Of a DNA stretch of 17,368 bases, positions 1 to 7,307 are shown in pieces. The DNA lies in NCBI GenBank assembly GCA_007129775.1, contig SKUV01000304.1, positions 1-17,368 of the forward strand. Direction: 5' to 3'. The stretch's first letter is position 1, and the number at the start of each line of letters is the position of its first letter. The notes beneath the pieces are model-generated. The model was given only the letters and a program-made list of their open reading frames with translations, had not been told where the DNA came from and did no database searches. The DNA is from Paracoccaceae bacterium (GTDB lineage: Bacteria > Pseudomonadota > Alphaproteobacteria > Rhodobacterales > Rhodobacteraceae). The position numbers and the translations under genes are program-made.

Positions 1-51
1 CATCGGAATGGCCATCAGAAATCGGCGAAACAGAAAGGACCCGAGGCTCAC
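1..51 (-). CDS. ABC transporter permease, N-terminal 17 codons only (DppB-like)
   Basis: Partial gene running off the left edge. It starts at GTG (49-51), with an AGGAGA ribosome site about seven bases upstream. The ATG three codons further out (54-56) reads Met-Ala-stop, so GTG is the only workable start. The encoded start, Met-Ser-Leu-Gly-Ser-Phe-Leu-Phe-Arg-Arg-Phe, then Leu-Met-Ala-Ile-Pro-Met, is the usual opening of the first membrane helix of dipeptide/oligopeptide-type permeases (DppB/OppB family). It lies directly downstream of a family-5 substrate-binding protein on the same strand, as expected for such an importer. The identification rests on the short N-terminus and the context; the rest is outside the window. 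Confidence 0.7.
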   Translation of the reverse strand, partial: MSLGSFLFRRFLMAIPM

Positions 52-95
52 GCCATTCTCCTGCTCAGTCGTATCCGGATCGTCTCGCGACACTG

Positions 96-125
96 ACGCG
101 CCGCGGCCCAACGGCCGCGGCGCGT
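96..125 (-). other. Strong GC-rich hairpin between binding-protein and permease genes
   Basis: Two perfectly complementary 13-base arms (96-108 and 113-125) surround a four-base loop. The hairpin sits in the 90-bp gap between the binding-protein stop (142) and the permease GTG (51). On the minus strand no U-run follows the stem, so it is not a classical terminator. Such hairpins between a binding protein and its permease commonly protect the upstream mRNA segment and cut read-through, making binding protein more abundant than membrane parts. That role is inferred here. Read on the plus strand, a short TTT follows the stem. Confidence 0.6.
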
Positions 126-141
126 TTCGCTTGCGGCCCCG

Positions 142-1713
142 TCAGTCGGCGCGCAGGTCGAACCAGCGCTCGTGCTCGTCGGGATGCCAGATCCAGCCCG
201 AGATGTTCGGCGTCATCGCCTCGAACGTGGCCGGATAGGCGGTGAGGATCCACGGCGCCTGTTCGATCCAGATGCGCTGCGCCTCGTCCATCAGCGCCAG
301 CCGCGTGTCGAGATCGAGCTCCACCCGGGCCGCGTCGATGAGTGCGTCCAGCTCTTCGTTGCGGAACCCGGCCCGGTTCGACACGCCCGTGCTGTGGGAA
401 AGCAGGAACATCGTGTAGACCGGGTCGAGCACGATCGGCCCGTCCTCGAAGGTGAAGAAGCATAGCGTCTGCTCGGCCGGCGCGGTGGCGGCCCGCATCT
501 CCGAGCCGGTGATCCGGCGCGGCCGCACATCGAGACCGAGGTTCTCGCGCAACTGCCCCGCGACCTGGATCGCCACCGGCTCCTGATGCCAGAAGATGTC
601 GGCATACATGATCTCGATGGTCTGGGTCGATCCCTCCAGCCCTGCCTCGGCGATCAGCTCGCGCGCGCGCTCGGGATCGAAATCATAGATGAAGTGCTCT
701 TCGGTGTGGCCGCCCACCGCCGGCGGCACCACCGATTTGGCGATGTCGGCCGTGCCGGCAAAGACCGCCTCGTTCAGCGCCTCCTTGTCGATGGCGTAGT
801 TGAAGGCCTGCCGCACGCGCACATCGTCGAAAGGCTCGCATTTCGGGTTCATCCGCACGGCGGCCATCGACCGGCCCGAGAAGCGCTCGACCTTCACATT
901 GGGGTCGGCCTGCAAATCCAGCGTCATCTGGATCGACGGCCGGTCGATCCACTGAACCTGTCCGGCCTTGAGCAGCGTGGCGCGCGCCGCCTCAGACGGC
1001 ACCTCGACGAACTGCACCTCGGTGAAATACGGCTGACCCAGGAAATAGTTCGGGTTGGCAACGAACACCGCCCGTTCGCTTGGGCGGAGCGTCTGGAGGT
1101 GGTAGGCCCCGAAGCCCGCAGTATTGCTTTCCATCCACCGCAGCGCCCAGGGATCGTCCTCGGTCACATGCTTCTTGACCTCGGTGGTGTCGTAGATGCC
1201 CGGGATATAGAGCGTCAGCGCCTGCAGGAAGATCGACGACGGCGCCGACAGCGTGAACTCCACCTCATACTCCGACAGCGCCCGCACGCCGGCGACATTG
1301 GCGACGTTGGCGATGAAATTGCCGGTGCGCCCCTGGGCAAAGGATTTCTCCCAGCCCCAGACCACGTCATCGGCGGTCAACTCGTTGCCGAAGGGGCTGA
1401 GCACCCCCTCGCGCAGCTTGAACACCCAGGTCTTGCCATCGTCCGAGACGGTCCAGCTTTCGGCCAGATGCGGCTCGACATTGTCGGGGTCGAGCACGGT
1501 GACGCCATCCACCTCGACGCGCGCATATCGCACGAGGTTTTCATAGATCTGCACCACCACGTGCTGCGTCCGCGGCCGCAGCGCATCGCCATCGAAACCT
1601 TCCGGCGTCTGCGCCTCGGCGATCACGAGCGTGTTGGCCGTCGCGGCGCCGGCGGCGAACAGCGCCCCCGCCATCACGCCCGACAGCAGTGCAGCCTTGC
1701 TGAGGTTCTTCAT
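142..1713 (-). CDS. ABC transporter substrate-binding protein, family 5 (DppA/OppA-like)
   Basis: This 523-residue protein binds a solute in the periplasm and delivers it to an ABC importer. Residues 1-26 form a Sec signal peptide: Lys at 2 and 6, a hydrophobic stretch, and an AxA-type cleavage site before Asn27. The mature part has the family-5 plan: an early segment on the path of the molecule through the membrane partners, then 'AESWTVSDDGKTWVFKLREGV' spread over about residues 85-105, then the ADDV segment, a central lobe with 'VRQAFNYAIDKEAL' and the C-terminal 'DEAQRIW' helix. Length is typical. A GGAGG ribosome site lies about eight bases before ATG 1713. It is 62 bp after the DUF2848 gene and precedes the permease fragment. 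Family 5 takes up peptides, opines, nickel complexes and many small organic acids or amines, so the ligand cannot be read from sequence. The oxygenase upstream suggests a small organic compound. Confidence 0.88.
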   Translation of the reverse strand: MKNLSKAALLSGVMAGALFAAGAATANTLVIAEAQTPEGFDGDALRPRTQHVVVQIYENLVRYARVEVDGVTVLDPDNVEPHLAESWTVSDDGKTWVFKLREGVLSPFGNELTADDVVWGWEKSFAQGRTGNFIANVANVAGVRALSEYEVEFTLSAPSSIFLQALTLYIPGIYDTTEVKKHVTEDDPWALRWMESNTAGFGAYHLQTLRPSERAVFVANPNYFLGQPYFTEVQFVEVPSEAARATLLKAGQVQWIDRPSIQMTLDLQADPNVKVERFSGRSMAAVRMNPKCEPFDDVRVRQAFNYAIDKEALNEAVFAGTADIAKSVVPPAVGGHTEEHFIYDFDPERARELIAEAGLEGSTQTIEIMYADIFWHQEPVAIQVAGQLRENLGLDVRPRRITGSEMRAATAPAEQTLCFFTFEDGPIVLDPVYTMFLLSHSTGVSNRAGFRNEELDALIDAARVELDLDTRLALMDEAQRIWIEQAPWILTAYPATFEAMTPNISGWIWHPDEHERWFDLRAD

Positions 1714-1775
1714 CTTGCACCCTCCCCGGGTTGTTGTTGCTGGTTCTCGGTTGCGGAAACCGCCCGGCTGCAGGC

Positions 1776-2507
1776 TCAGCCGCCTCGGACGGGATTGAAA
1801 AAGGGGACACGATATTCGGGACGCATCTCGGACAGGATGTCGACAACTCTGTATTCCGCGCCGATGCGGCGGTTGTCCCCCTCCAGCTCATAGCGCCATT
1901 CGGATCCGTAGCCGAGTTCCTTGTCGACGCTGACGATGGTGCCGCAGAAGATCAGGAAATCCCGCTCGGGCACCGCCTGCCCGCGCGCGCGCAGGGTGCG
2001 GACCACATCTTCGGGGGCAAGGAAGGCATCGACCCCCACCTCCTGATAGAGCCGGCCGTCCACCCAACTGCGCAGCGTGCAGCCATCCCAGGCGTCGCGC
2101 ATCTCTTCATAGGGCCAGAACACCGGCGCCAGATGATTGGCGCAGGCCTGCTTGGAGCCGGGAATCGACACCGTCTCGAGCGCGCGATCGGTGTGGTCCG
2201 AGCCCACGCCGACATAGATCTGATCGGACACCAGCACGACGATCTCCACCTCGCCCGAGGTGCGTTCGGACTGAACGAAAAGCTCGTCCTCGAAGGTCAG
2301 CGCATGCAGCGCGATCGGATAGATACGCGGCGCCGGCACGTCGAACGCGATGTGGATGCCGGATTTCGCCACTTCCTGCTGATGCGCCACCGCGGTTTCC
2401 GGATCGCGCGTGGCCGAGCCGAAATTATACATACGCTGGATGGTGAAGCCCTGCTTGCGGCTGCTGCCGTCCCGCGACGCGACGGTCGCCTCGAAATTCA
2501 GACTCAT
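1776..2507 (-). CDS. DUF2848 family protein
   Basis: A 243-residue cytoplasmic protein. It matches the DUF2848 family as I know it: a 'TSGEVE' segment, 'VGVGSDHTDRALE', 'SKQAC', 'LRSWVDGRLYQE' and a C-terminal 'FCGTI' stretch followed by a 'W-R-Y-E-L-E' strand. The family has no established reaction. The conserved GSDHTD and KQAC blocks look like an active site, but that is only a guess. ATG 2507 is chosen because its ATGA overlaps the stop of the dioxygenase gene, showing translational coupling; upstream in-frame methionines would run through that gene. A shared operon with a 2-oxoglutarate oxygenase and an ABC binding protein suggests a role in breaking down an imported compound. Family assignment is firm, function unknown. 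Confidence 0.82.
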   Translation of the reverse strand: MSLNFEATVASRDGSSRKQGFTIQRMYNFGSATRDPETAVAHQQEVAKSGIHIAFDVPAPRIYPIALHALTFEDELFVQSERTSGEVEIVVLVSDQIYVGVGSDHTDRALETVSIPGSKQACANHLAPVFWPYEEMRDAWDGCTLRSWVDGRLYQEVGVDAFLAPEDVVRTLRARGQAVPERDFLIFCGTIVSVDKELGYGSEWRYELEGDNRRIGAEYRVVDILSEMRPEYRVPFFNPVRGG

Positions 2508-3556
2508 GCGTATTCTTCCATGTCGAGGGCGACCGGATCGGTCCCCGCACCCCAGTGTCGGCGCCACATCCAGTAGCGTTTCAGCGTGCGCCCGCCGCTG
2601 CCGCCGGCAAAGGCGTCGCGGCCGTGGAGCATTACGAGATTGTTGATCACCAGCATCTCGCCCTCGCGCAGAAGATGGCGATAATTCAGCGCCGGCCGCT
2701 CCAGCACCTCGTCCAGAAAGTCCAGCGCCTCGCGCTGCCGGTCGCTCAGCGGCGTTCCGGCCATCTCCATCCCCGGCTCGATCATCACCCGCGCATAATG
2801 GATGCGCAACTCGCCCTGTGTGACCTCCAGAATCGGCTTCTGAACCGTCGGACCACGGTCGGGCCACACATGCGCTTGCGGCGCGCGGAAGTGATAGGTG
2901 TCGAACAGCAGCGGCAACAGGTCCGGACGCTCTGCGGCGAAGACCTCGTGGATCGTGCGCGCCATGATCAGCGTGCTCTCTCCCCCCTCCACCGCCGAGC
3001 GGTAGCAGAACAGCCCGAGATAGCACGGCGGCCGCGGCTCCAGGCAGCCATTGTCGGAATGCGCCCGCGACCGTTGCGCGCTGGCGCCGATCCGGGTCGG
3101 GTCGGTGTTGGCCGCACCCTTGTCCGAAACAGTGAAAAAGCGCCGGTCACGGTCGATCCCCTGCCGGATCGGCTGCCCCAGATAATTGGCCAGCGCCCAA
3201 CCGATCATCTCGACCTCGGCCTCGCCATAGCCGTGCACGTCCACGCCGCGCAGCACGAAAAAGCCCCGGCCGCTGTCGAGTTGCTCGCGCAGCGCCGGCA
3301 CCGCGCGGGCGAAGGCCGGCAGGCGGAAATCCTCCTGCTCCACCGTATCGGGTGTCAGCCCGTTGGCCCGTGCCCGGACGACCGCCGCGTCGATCTCTGT
3401 CAGCACCTCGTCAGAAAGATCGTGCATGAGGCTCTGCGACTCTGCGGCGAGGTCGGCCGCGCGCCACGCCCGGGTGTCAGGATCCGTTGGGGGAATGGCA
3501 GGCCATGCCCCGTCGGCCGAACCCTGTCCGTGCGTCGCAGCTTTGCCCGTTCCCAT
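2504..3556 (-). CDS. TauD/TfdA-family Fe(II)/2-oxoglutarate-dependent dioxygenase
   Basis: A 350-residue oxygenase of the TauD/TfdA fold. Such enzymes hydroxylate a substrate while decarboxylating 2-oxoglutarate to succinate. The iron-binding facial triad is visible: His166-x-Asp168 in 'RAHSDNG' and His311 in 'LHGRDAF'. Arg323 or Arg327, 12-16 residues further on, would bind the 2-oxoglutarate carboxylate. The 'GFFVLRGVDV' strand (about 98-107) and 'GGESTL' (191-196) are also typical. The start at ATG 3556 is supported by GGAGGTGA about six bases upstream. This is the first gene of the leftward operon, coupled by ATGA to the DUF2848 gene. It resembles the TauD/clavaminate-synthase-like group with a longer N-terminus rather than taurine dioxygenase itself. 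No sulfonate genes are nearby, so the substrate is open. Confidence 0.88.
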   Translation of the reverse strand: MGTGKAATHGQGSADGAWPAIPPTDPDTRAWRAADLAAESQSLMHDLSDEVLTEIDAAVVRARANGLTPDTVEQEDFRLPAFARAVPALREQLDSGRGFFVLRGVDVHGYGEAEVEMIGWALANYLGQPIRQGIDRDRRFFTVSDKGAANTDPTRIGASAQRSRAHSDNGCLEPRPPCYLGLFCYRSAVEGGESTLIMARTIHEVFAAERPDLLPLLFDTYHFRAPQAHVWPDRGPTVQKPILEVTQGELRIHYARVMIEPGMEMAGTPLSDRQREALDFLDEVLERPALNYRHLLREGEMLVINNLVMLHGRDAFAGGSGGRTLKRYWMWRRHWGAGTDPVALDMEEYA

Positions 3557-3600
3557 CCGTCACCTCCACGATGGCGTCGACCAGCGGGCCGACATCTTAC

Positions 3601-3663
3601 TATCAAATTATCAATGCCTTGGCCTGACCGATCTGGAGATCAAAACCTGTCTGACATTTGATA
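3601..3663. promoter_or_regulatory. Distant inverted repeat TATCAAAT ... ATTTGATA upstream of the dioxygenase gene
   Basis: TATCAAAT at 3601-3608 and its exact reverse complement ATTTGATA at 3656-3663 are separated by 47 bp, in the AT-rich stretch 45-107 bases upstream of ATG 3556. Two such half-sites about five helical turns apart could be a looping operator. It could also be chance in AT-rich DNA. No regulator is assigned. Confidence 0.3.
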
Positions 3664-3740
3664 CAGCTGAGGATGCAAGAGATTCCCCAACGCGTCAACA
3701 AAAAGATCACAGTGGTTTGTTCCGTTGCGCGTATTTCAGC

Positions 3741-3754
3741 ATGTGATGACACAT
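3741..3754. promoter_or_regulatory. Short palindrome ATGTG-ATGA-CACAT, possible operator
   Basis: Five-base inverted arms (3741-3745 and 3750-3754) around a four-base centre, about 185 bp upstream of the dioxygenase start and 163 bp beyond the LeuD-like stop. The size fits a helix-turn-helix regulator site. Nothing else supports it. Confidence 0.25.
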
Positions 3755-3916
3755 TTGGCAGGTGTGCCCATACGCGGACCGACCGAACGGACGGACGGGC
3801 CTTGTGGCGCGCAGGGTGCAGAACAGTTTCCCGGCGCCGCGGGGCGCGGGGAAGGCTCCGGCGGCAGACCCGGCCTGCCGATTGCCGGCCGCCTGCGCCG
3901 CCGTTGCCGGGGCGTT

Positions 3917-4537
3917 TCATCTGCCGCCCGCCGGGTTCGTGCCTGCACCCGGGGCCGTGGTATCTTCGGCGGTGTCCCAGATCCACGGCGCCTGTTTCCG
4001 GCGCTGGGCGGCGAATGTGTCGATCTGCGCCCGATGGGATGCGGTCATGTCGATATCGTCCCATCCCTTGATGAGCTTGGTCTTCCATACCGGGTCGATA
4101 TCGAATTCCAGCGCCAGCCCGGCGCCGGTGATGGTTTGCGCGCTCAGGTCCACAATCAGTGTGGCGGGCATGACGGCCAGAAGTGCGGCGGTATCGGTGC
4201 GCGCCGGAAGCAGACCGTTATTGACCGCGTTCGACGCGAAGATATCGCCGAAACTGGGGGCAACCACCACGCGATAACCGGCATCCACCAGCGCATAGAC
4301 CGCCGCTTCGCGCGACGATCCGCTGCCGAAATTGCGCCCCGCGATCAAGATCGACGCCCCTTCGGCCTCGGGGGCATCCAGCGGGAAATCCGGGCCGCGC
4401 AGGTCATGCAGCAGGAATTGCCCGTAACCCGCCGAGCGGGGCGCCGACATGAAGCGCGCGGGGATCAACTGGTCGGTGTCGATATTCTCGGCCGCCAGCC
4501 CCACTGCCACCCCCCGATAATGGCTCCAGCCGGTCAT
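3917..4537 (-). CDS. LeuD-like small subunit of an aconitase-superfamily hydratase
   Basis: A 206-residue 'swivel' domain subunit that should pair with the LeuC-like protein and bind the substrate carboxylates. It has 'ENIDTDQLIPARF' (about 17-29), 'GRNFGSGSSRE' (67-77), 'APSFGDIF' (93-100) and 'NNGLLP' (106-111), all LeuD hallmarks. ATG 4537 forms an ATGA overlap with the LeuC-like stop. Oddity: in LeuD the SSRE motif is normally followed by His, here by Ala78. I believe paralogous LeuD-like hydratases also vary at this point, but that is from memory. No leuA or leuB is in the window, and the partner genes are catabolic. It may therefore hydrate a different unsaturated dicarboxylate such as maleate, citraconate or a dialkylmaleate. 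Isopropylmalate isomerase remains the alternative. Confidence 0.85.
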   Translation of the reverse strand: MTGWSHYRGVAVGLAAENIDTDQLIPARFMSAPRSAGYGQFLLHDLRGPDFPLDAPEAEGASILIAGRNFGSGSSREAAVYALVDAGYRVVVAPSFGDIFASNAVNNGLLPARTDTAALLAVMPATLIVDLSAQTITGAGLALEFDIDPVWKTKLIKGWDDIDMTASHRAQIDTFAAQRRKQAPWIWDTAEDTTAPGAGTNPAGGR

Positions 4538-5922
4538 GCCCGCCCCTGCAGCAACGGGCGCACATCGGTCAAATGGCCGGTGACGGCGGCAGCGGCGACC
4601 ATCGCGGGCGACATCAGATGCGTGCGCGCGCCCGGCCCCTGCCGGCCGCGGAAATTGCGATTGGTCGAGGAGGCGCAGCGCTTGCCCGGCGCCACCAGAT
4701 CGCCATTCATGCCCACGCACATCGAACAGCCCGAATCCACCCAGTCCAGCCCCGCCTCGGTGAACACACGGTCCAGCCCTTCGGCCTCGGCCTGCGCCTT
4801 GACCAGCGACGATCCGGGCGAAACCATGCCCGGCACCTTTGCCCGCAGCCCCGCGATCACCGCCGCGGCGGCGCGCAGATCCTCGATACGCGCATTGGTG
4901 CAGGAGCCGATGAAGACCTGATCCACCGCCACATCGGTCAGCTTCTGGCCCGGGCGCAGGCCCATGTATTCGAGCGCCTCGGCAATCCGGGCGGCGCGGC
5001 CCTCGGGCGCGCGGGCCGGGTCCGGCACGGTGCCGGTGATCGGCAGGGCATCCTCGGGCGAGGTGCCCCAGGTGACTACCGGCGCCACGGCGCCCATGTC
5101 GATGCTCTCCTCGCGGTCGAATTCGGCGCCCGTATCGCTGGCCAGATCCGCCCAGCTCTCGGCCGCGCGATCGAAATCGGCGGGCGCATGGGGCCGGCCG
5201 CGCAGCCAGTCGATCAGCACCGCATCAGGGCCCACCATCCCGCAGCGCGCGCCCCCCTCGATCGAGAGGTTGCACAGCGTCAGCCGCCCCTCGACCGACA
5301 GCGCCCGCACCGCCGGCCCGGCATATTCCACCGCATGCCCGCGCGCCCCGTCCGCGCCGAGCGCCGCGATCCAGTGCAGCGCCATGTCCTTGGCCCCCAC
5401 GCCGGGCGCCGCCGTGCCGTGAAAGCTCAGCCGCATCCGCGCGGGTTTCTTCTGCCAGACGGTCTGCGTGGCCAGCACATGGGCCACCTCGGTCGCGCCG
5501 ATGCCAAAGCCGTACGCCCCCAGCGCGCCATGGGTCGAGGTATGGCTGTCCCCGCAGACCACCAGCATGCCCGGCAGGGTCAGCCCCTGCTCCGGCCCGG
5601 TGACATGCACGATCCCCTGGCGCGGGTCCGCCAGCCCGAACAGCCGCAGCCCATGCGTGGCGGCGTTGCCCTCCAGCGTCGCTACCATCCGCGCGATGTC
5701 CGGATCGGTGATTCCGGCCCTGCGCCGCGTCGGCACGTAATGATCGGCCACCCCGATGGTCAGCGCGGGCTCCGCCACCGCCAGCCCGCGCTCGGCCAGT
5801 TTGGCGAAGGCGTGATGCGAGCCCTCATGCACGTAATGCCGGTCTACCCACAGAAGGCTTGCACCATCCTCGCGGGTCAGCACGACATGGGCATCCCACA
5901 GCTTGTCGAACAGCGTTCTCAT
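4534..5922 (-). CDS. LeuC-like large subunit of an aconitase-superfamily hydratase
   Basis: A 462-residue large subunit carrying the [4Fe-4S] cluster. The expected ligands are present: Cys341 in 'FIGSCTNARIEDL', and Cys399 and Cys402 in 'GCSMCVGMN'. 'GDSHTSTHGALGAYGFGIG' (124-142) and 'CASSTNRNFRGRQG' (416-429) are standard. The start at ATG 5922 is chosen over an upstream one because its ATGA overlaps the GntR stop and the protein then begins 'MRTLFDKLWDAHVV' as LeuC does. Near residues 29-39 the usual LeuC 'HLVHEVTSPQAF' reads 'HYVHEGSHHAF', so the substrate-proximal segment differs. With the LeuD-like subunit it should be an active hydro-lyase. Isopropylmalate, maleate, citraconate and dimethylmaleate hydratases all belong here; context favours a catabolic one. 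Confidence 0.87.
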   Translation of the reverse strand: MRTLFDKLWDAHVVLTREDGASLLWVDRHYVHEGSHHAFAKLAERGLAVAEPALTIGVADHYVPTRRRAGITDPDIARMVATLEGNAATHGLRLFGLADPRQGIVHVTGPEQGLTLPGMLVVCGDSHTSTHGALGAYGFGIGATEVAHVLATQTVWQKKPARMRLSFHGTAAPGVGAKDMALHWIAALGADGARGHAVEYAGPAVRALSVEGRLTLCNLSIEGGARCGMVGPDAVLIDWLRGRPHAPADFDRAAESWADLASDTGAEFDREESIDMGAVAPVVTWGTSPEDALPITGTVPDPARAPEGRAARIAEALEYMGLRPGQKLTDVAVDQVFIGSCTNARIEDLRAAAAVIAGLRAKVPGMVSPGSSLVKAQAEAEGLDRVFTEAGLDWVDSGCSMCVGMNGDLVAPGKRCASSTNRNFRGRQGPGARTHLMSPAMVAAAAVTGHLTDVRPLLQGRA

Positions 5923-6716
5923 CCATTCGCCACTGCCGCGCCGGGGCCCAGCACTGGCTCCCAATGGCGCGTGTCACTGTCGCCGACCCGGTTCAGCACC
6001 ATTTCCAGACGGAACCGGTCAGGCCGGTAGAGCGCCGCGAGATGCTCCACCCCCTGGTCGTTCACGTCATAGACCACCCGGGTCAGCGAAATCAGCGCCG
6101 AGCCGGGAGCGAGATCAAGCGCCTCGGCCACTTCGGGCGTTGCCAGCGTGGCCGACAGGGACTGCTCGGCCCGGTCCACCTTGACGCCGGAACGCTCCAA
6201 CAGCCGGAACAACGGCAAGGTGGCCAGATCGGATTCCGAAAAATCCTGCGCAATCGCCTCGGGAACATGGGTTGTCAGATGGGAAAAGGGGACGCCCTCG
6301 ATCAGCCTGACCCGCACCGCGCGCTGCACGCGCGCCTCGCTGCGCAGGGCCTGCGCCACGCCGGCAGGCGGCGCCACATATCCGAAGGACAACAGCCGCG
6401 CCGTGGTTTCCTGCCCCATGCGCACGAGTTGCGGCATCAGCGAGGCGAAATCGGCGGCGATGCCGGTCTGGGAAACCGCGGGCTGCGCGACCGTCGTGCC
6501 TGATCCCGCGCGGCGCTCGATGAGCCCGTCGGCGGCCAGTGCATCCAGCGCCCGCCGAATGGTCACGCGAGAGACGCCATGCGCCTCGGCAAGCCGCAAT
6601 TCACCGGGCAGCGCCGCACCGGTCGCGAGATCCCCGCGCAATATCTCGTCGCGCAACAGCAGATAAACGCGCTGTGTCTTGCCTCCTTCGGGTGTTTGCC
6701 CAGCGATCTGCGCCAT
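5919..6716 (-). CDS. GntR-family transcriptional regulator, HutC type with UTRA domain
   Basis: A 265-residue regulator. Residues about 14-77 form the GntR winged helix ('LRDEILRGDL', 'LPGELRLAEAHGVSRVTIRRAL', 'DGLIERRAGSGT'). Residues about 100-245 form a UTRA ligand domain with its typical 'SLT/RVVYD' and 'YRPDRF' ends. ATG 6716 is preferred to the longer reading because GGAAGAGG lies just upstream and the first domain then starts normally. The stop overlaps the LeuC-like start by ATGA, so regulator and hydratase are made from one message, and it faces the HyuBA operon across a 159-bp gap. It probably represses both arms and is released by the substrate or a metabolite. A candidate operator is at 6837-6854. 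Confidence 0.9.
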   Translation of the reverse strand: MAQIAGQTPEGGKTQRVYLLLRDEILRGDLATGAALPGELRLAEAHGVSRVTIRRALDALAADGLIERRAGSGTTVAQPAVSQTGIAADFASLMPQLVRMGQETTARLLSFGYVAPPAGVAQALRSEARVQRAVRVRLIEGVPFSHLTTHVPEAIAQDFSESDLATLPLFRLLERSGVKVDRAEQSLSATLATPEVAEALDLAPGSALISLTRVVYDVNDQGVEHLAALYRPDRFRLEMVLNRVGDSDTRHWEPVLGPGAAVANG

Positions 6717-6836
6717 GCCTCTTCCATTACCGCTTCTTGTGGTCAGATTCGCCCGCGATGGTAGTCGCCAGGCACGACAAAGCAATCGATTTGTTCCGGT
6801 GGCAGCAAAAAAATGTCTTCCAAGTCACAACAAAAC

Positions 6837-6854
6837 TGTATTACAAAAAATACA
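6837..6854. promoter_or_regulatory. Candidate GntR operator, TGTATT-N6-AATACA
   Basis: A perfect six-base inverted repeat (6837-6842 and 6849-6854) in an AT-rich patch. It contains TGTA-T-TACA (6837-6845) and adjoins TACATGTA (6851-6858). It ends 21 bases before ATG 6876 and lies about 120 bases upstream of the GntR start. HutC-subfamily operators are known as GT..TA..AC-type palindromes; the resemblance is approximate. A bound protein here would overlap the rightward promoter or ribosome site. I could not place convincing -35/-10 hexamers. Confidence 0.45.
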
Positions 6855-6875
6855 TGTAGCTCAACGGAGTCCGGC

Positions 6876-7307
6876 ATGCCAAGCCCCAGTACAGTTCTTG
6901 CCGAAGATAGCGGACCCGAGCTTGAGGCCCGGTCGGGCGCGGCCGAGGTGGTGCGCGCCTATCTGGCCGCGATGGAAGCGCGCGACCTGCCCGCCGCCCG
7001 CGCCCGGCTCGCACCCGGCTTCACCATGACCTTTCCCGGCGGCGTGACCATGACCAGGCTGGAGGACCTGATCGCCTGGTCGGCGCAGCGATACCGGGGC
7101 GTGAAAAAGTCCTTTGAGCGCTTCGACACGCTGGGTGGTGTGGTCTATTGCTTCGGCCAGCTTTCGGGCGAATGGCCGGATGGCACCGCATTCGCGGGCA
7201 TCCGCTTCATCGACCGGTTCGAAGTGTCGGGCAGGCTGATTCTCCGGCAGGATGTGTGGAACGACCTGGGCGAGGCGCGGGGCCGGATCGCGGGGGGCAA
7301 GGCATGA
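6876..7307 (+). CDS. NTF2-like (SnoaL-type) fold protein
   Basis: A 143-residue small protein with the start of an NTF2-like cone fold: 'AAEVVRAYLAAMEARDLPAARARLAPGF' spread over residues about 22-49, followed by alternating strands and a C-terminal 'RFEVSGRLILRQDVWNDLGE' segment. NTF2-fold proteins include small-molecule isomerases, dehydratases and non-catalytic binders, so the reaction is unknown. ATG 6876 has GGAG six bases upstream; an upstream ATG at 6813 would lie before the candidate operator and has no ribosome site, so it is rejected. It is the first gene of the rightward operon and its ATGA stop overlaps HyuB. Its position argues that it works on the pathway substrate. Confidence 0.72.
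   Translation: MPSPSTVLAEDSGPELEARSGAAEVVRAYLAAMEARDLPAARARLAPGFTMTFPGGVTMTRLEDLIAWSAQRYRGVKKSFERFDTLGGVVYCFGQLSGEWPDGTAFAGIRFIDRFEVSGRLILRQDVWNDLGEARGRIAGGKA

Larger units (their letters stand above)
3557..3916. other. 360-bp intergenic region with probable promoter of the dioxygenase operon
   Basis: No convincing gene on either strand; open frames here are extensions of shadows of flanking genes. About 3595-3760 is clearly richer in A and T than its neighbours, as expected for a promoter. It holds two inverted repeats described separately (3601-3663 and 3741-3754). The 3777-3800 part has short imperfect CGGA repeats. I see no clear rho-independent terminator downstream of the LeuD-like gene. 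Confidence 0.5.

Noticed and set aside
586..1893. Long plus-strand open frame opposite the binding-protein gene (435 codons)
   Set aside because: Arg/His-rich, no family motifs, and antisense to a clear signal-peptide-bearing protein. It is a GC-rich shadow.
3777..3800. CGGA/GGAC short repeats as a repeat array
   Set aside because: Only a few imperfect four-base units; common in GC-rich DNA.
4534..5922. Calling the LeuCD pair leucine biosynthesis genes leuC and leuD
   Set aside because: No leuA or leuB is nearby, there is tight coupling to a GntR regulator and divergence from a HyuBA operon, and motifs are altered. Gene symbols are left blank.
4573..6030. Plus-strand 485-codon open frame opposite leuC
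   Set aside because: Its opposite strand encodes LeuC with all Fe-S cysteines; this frame has low-complexity Arg/Ala/His composition.
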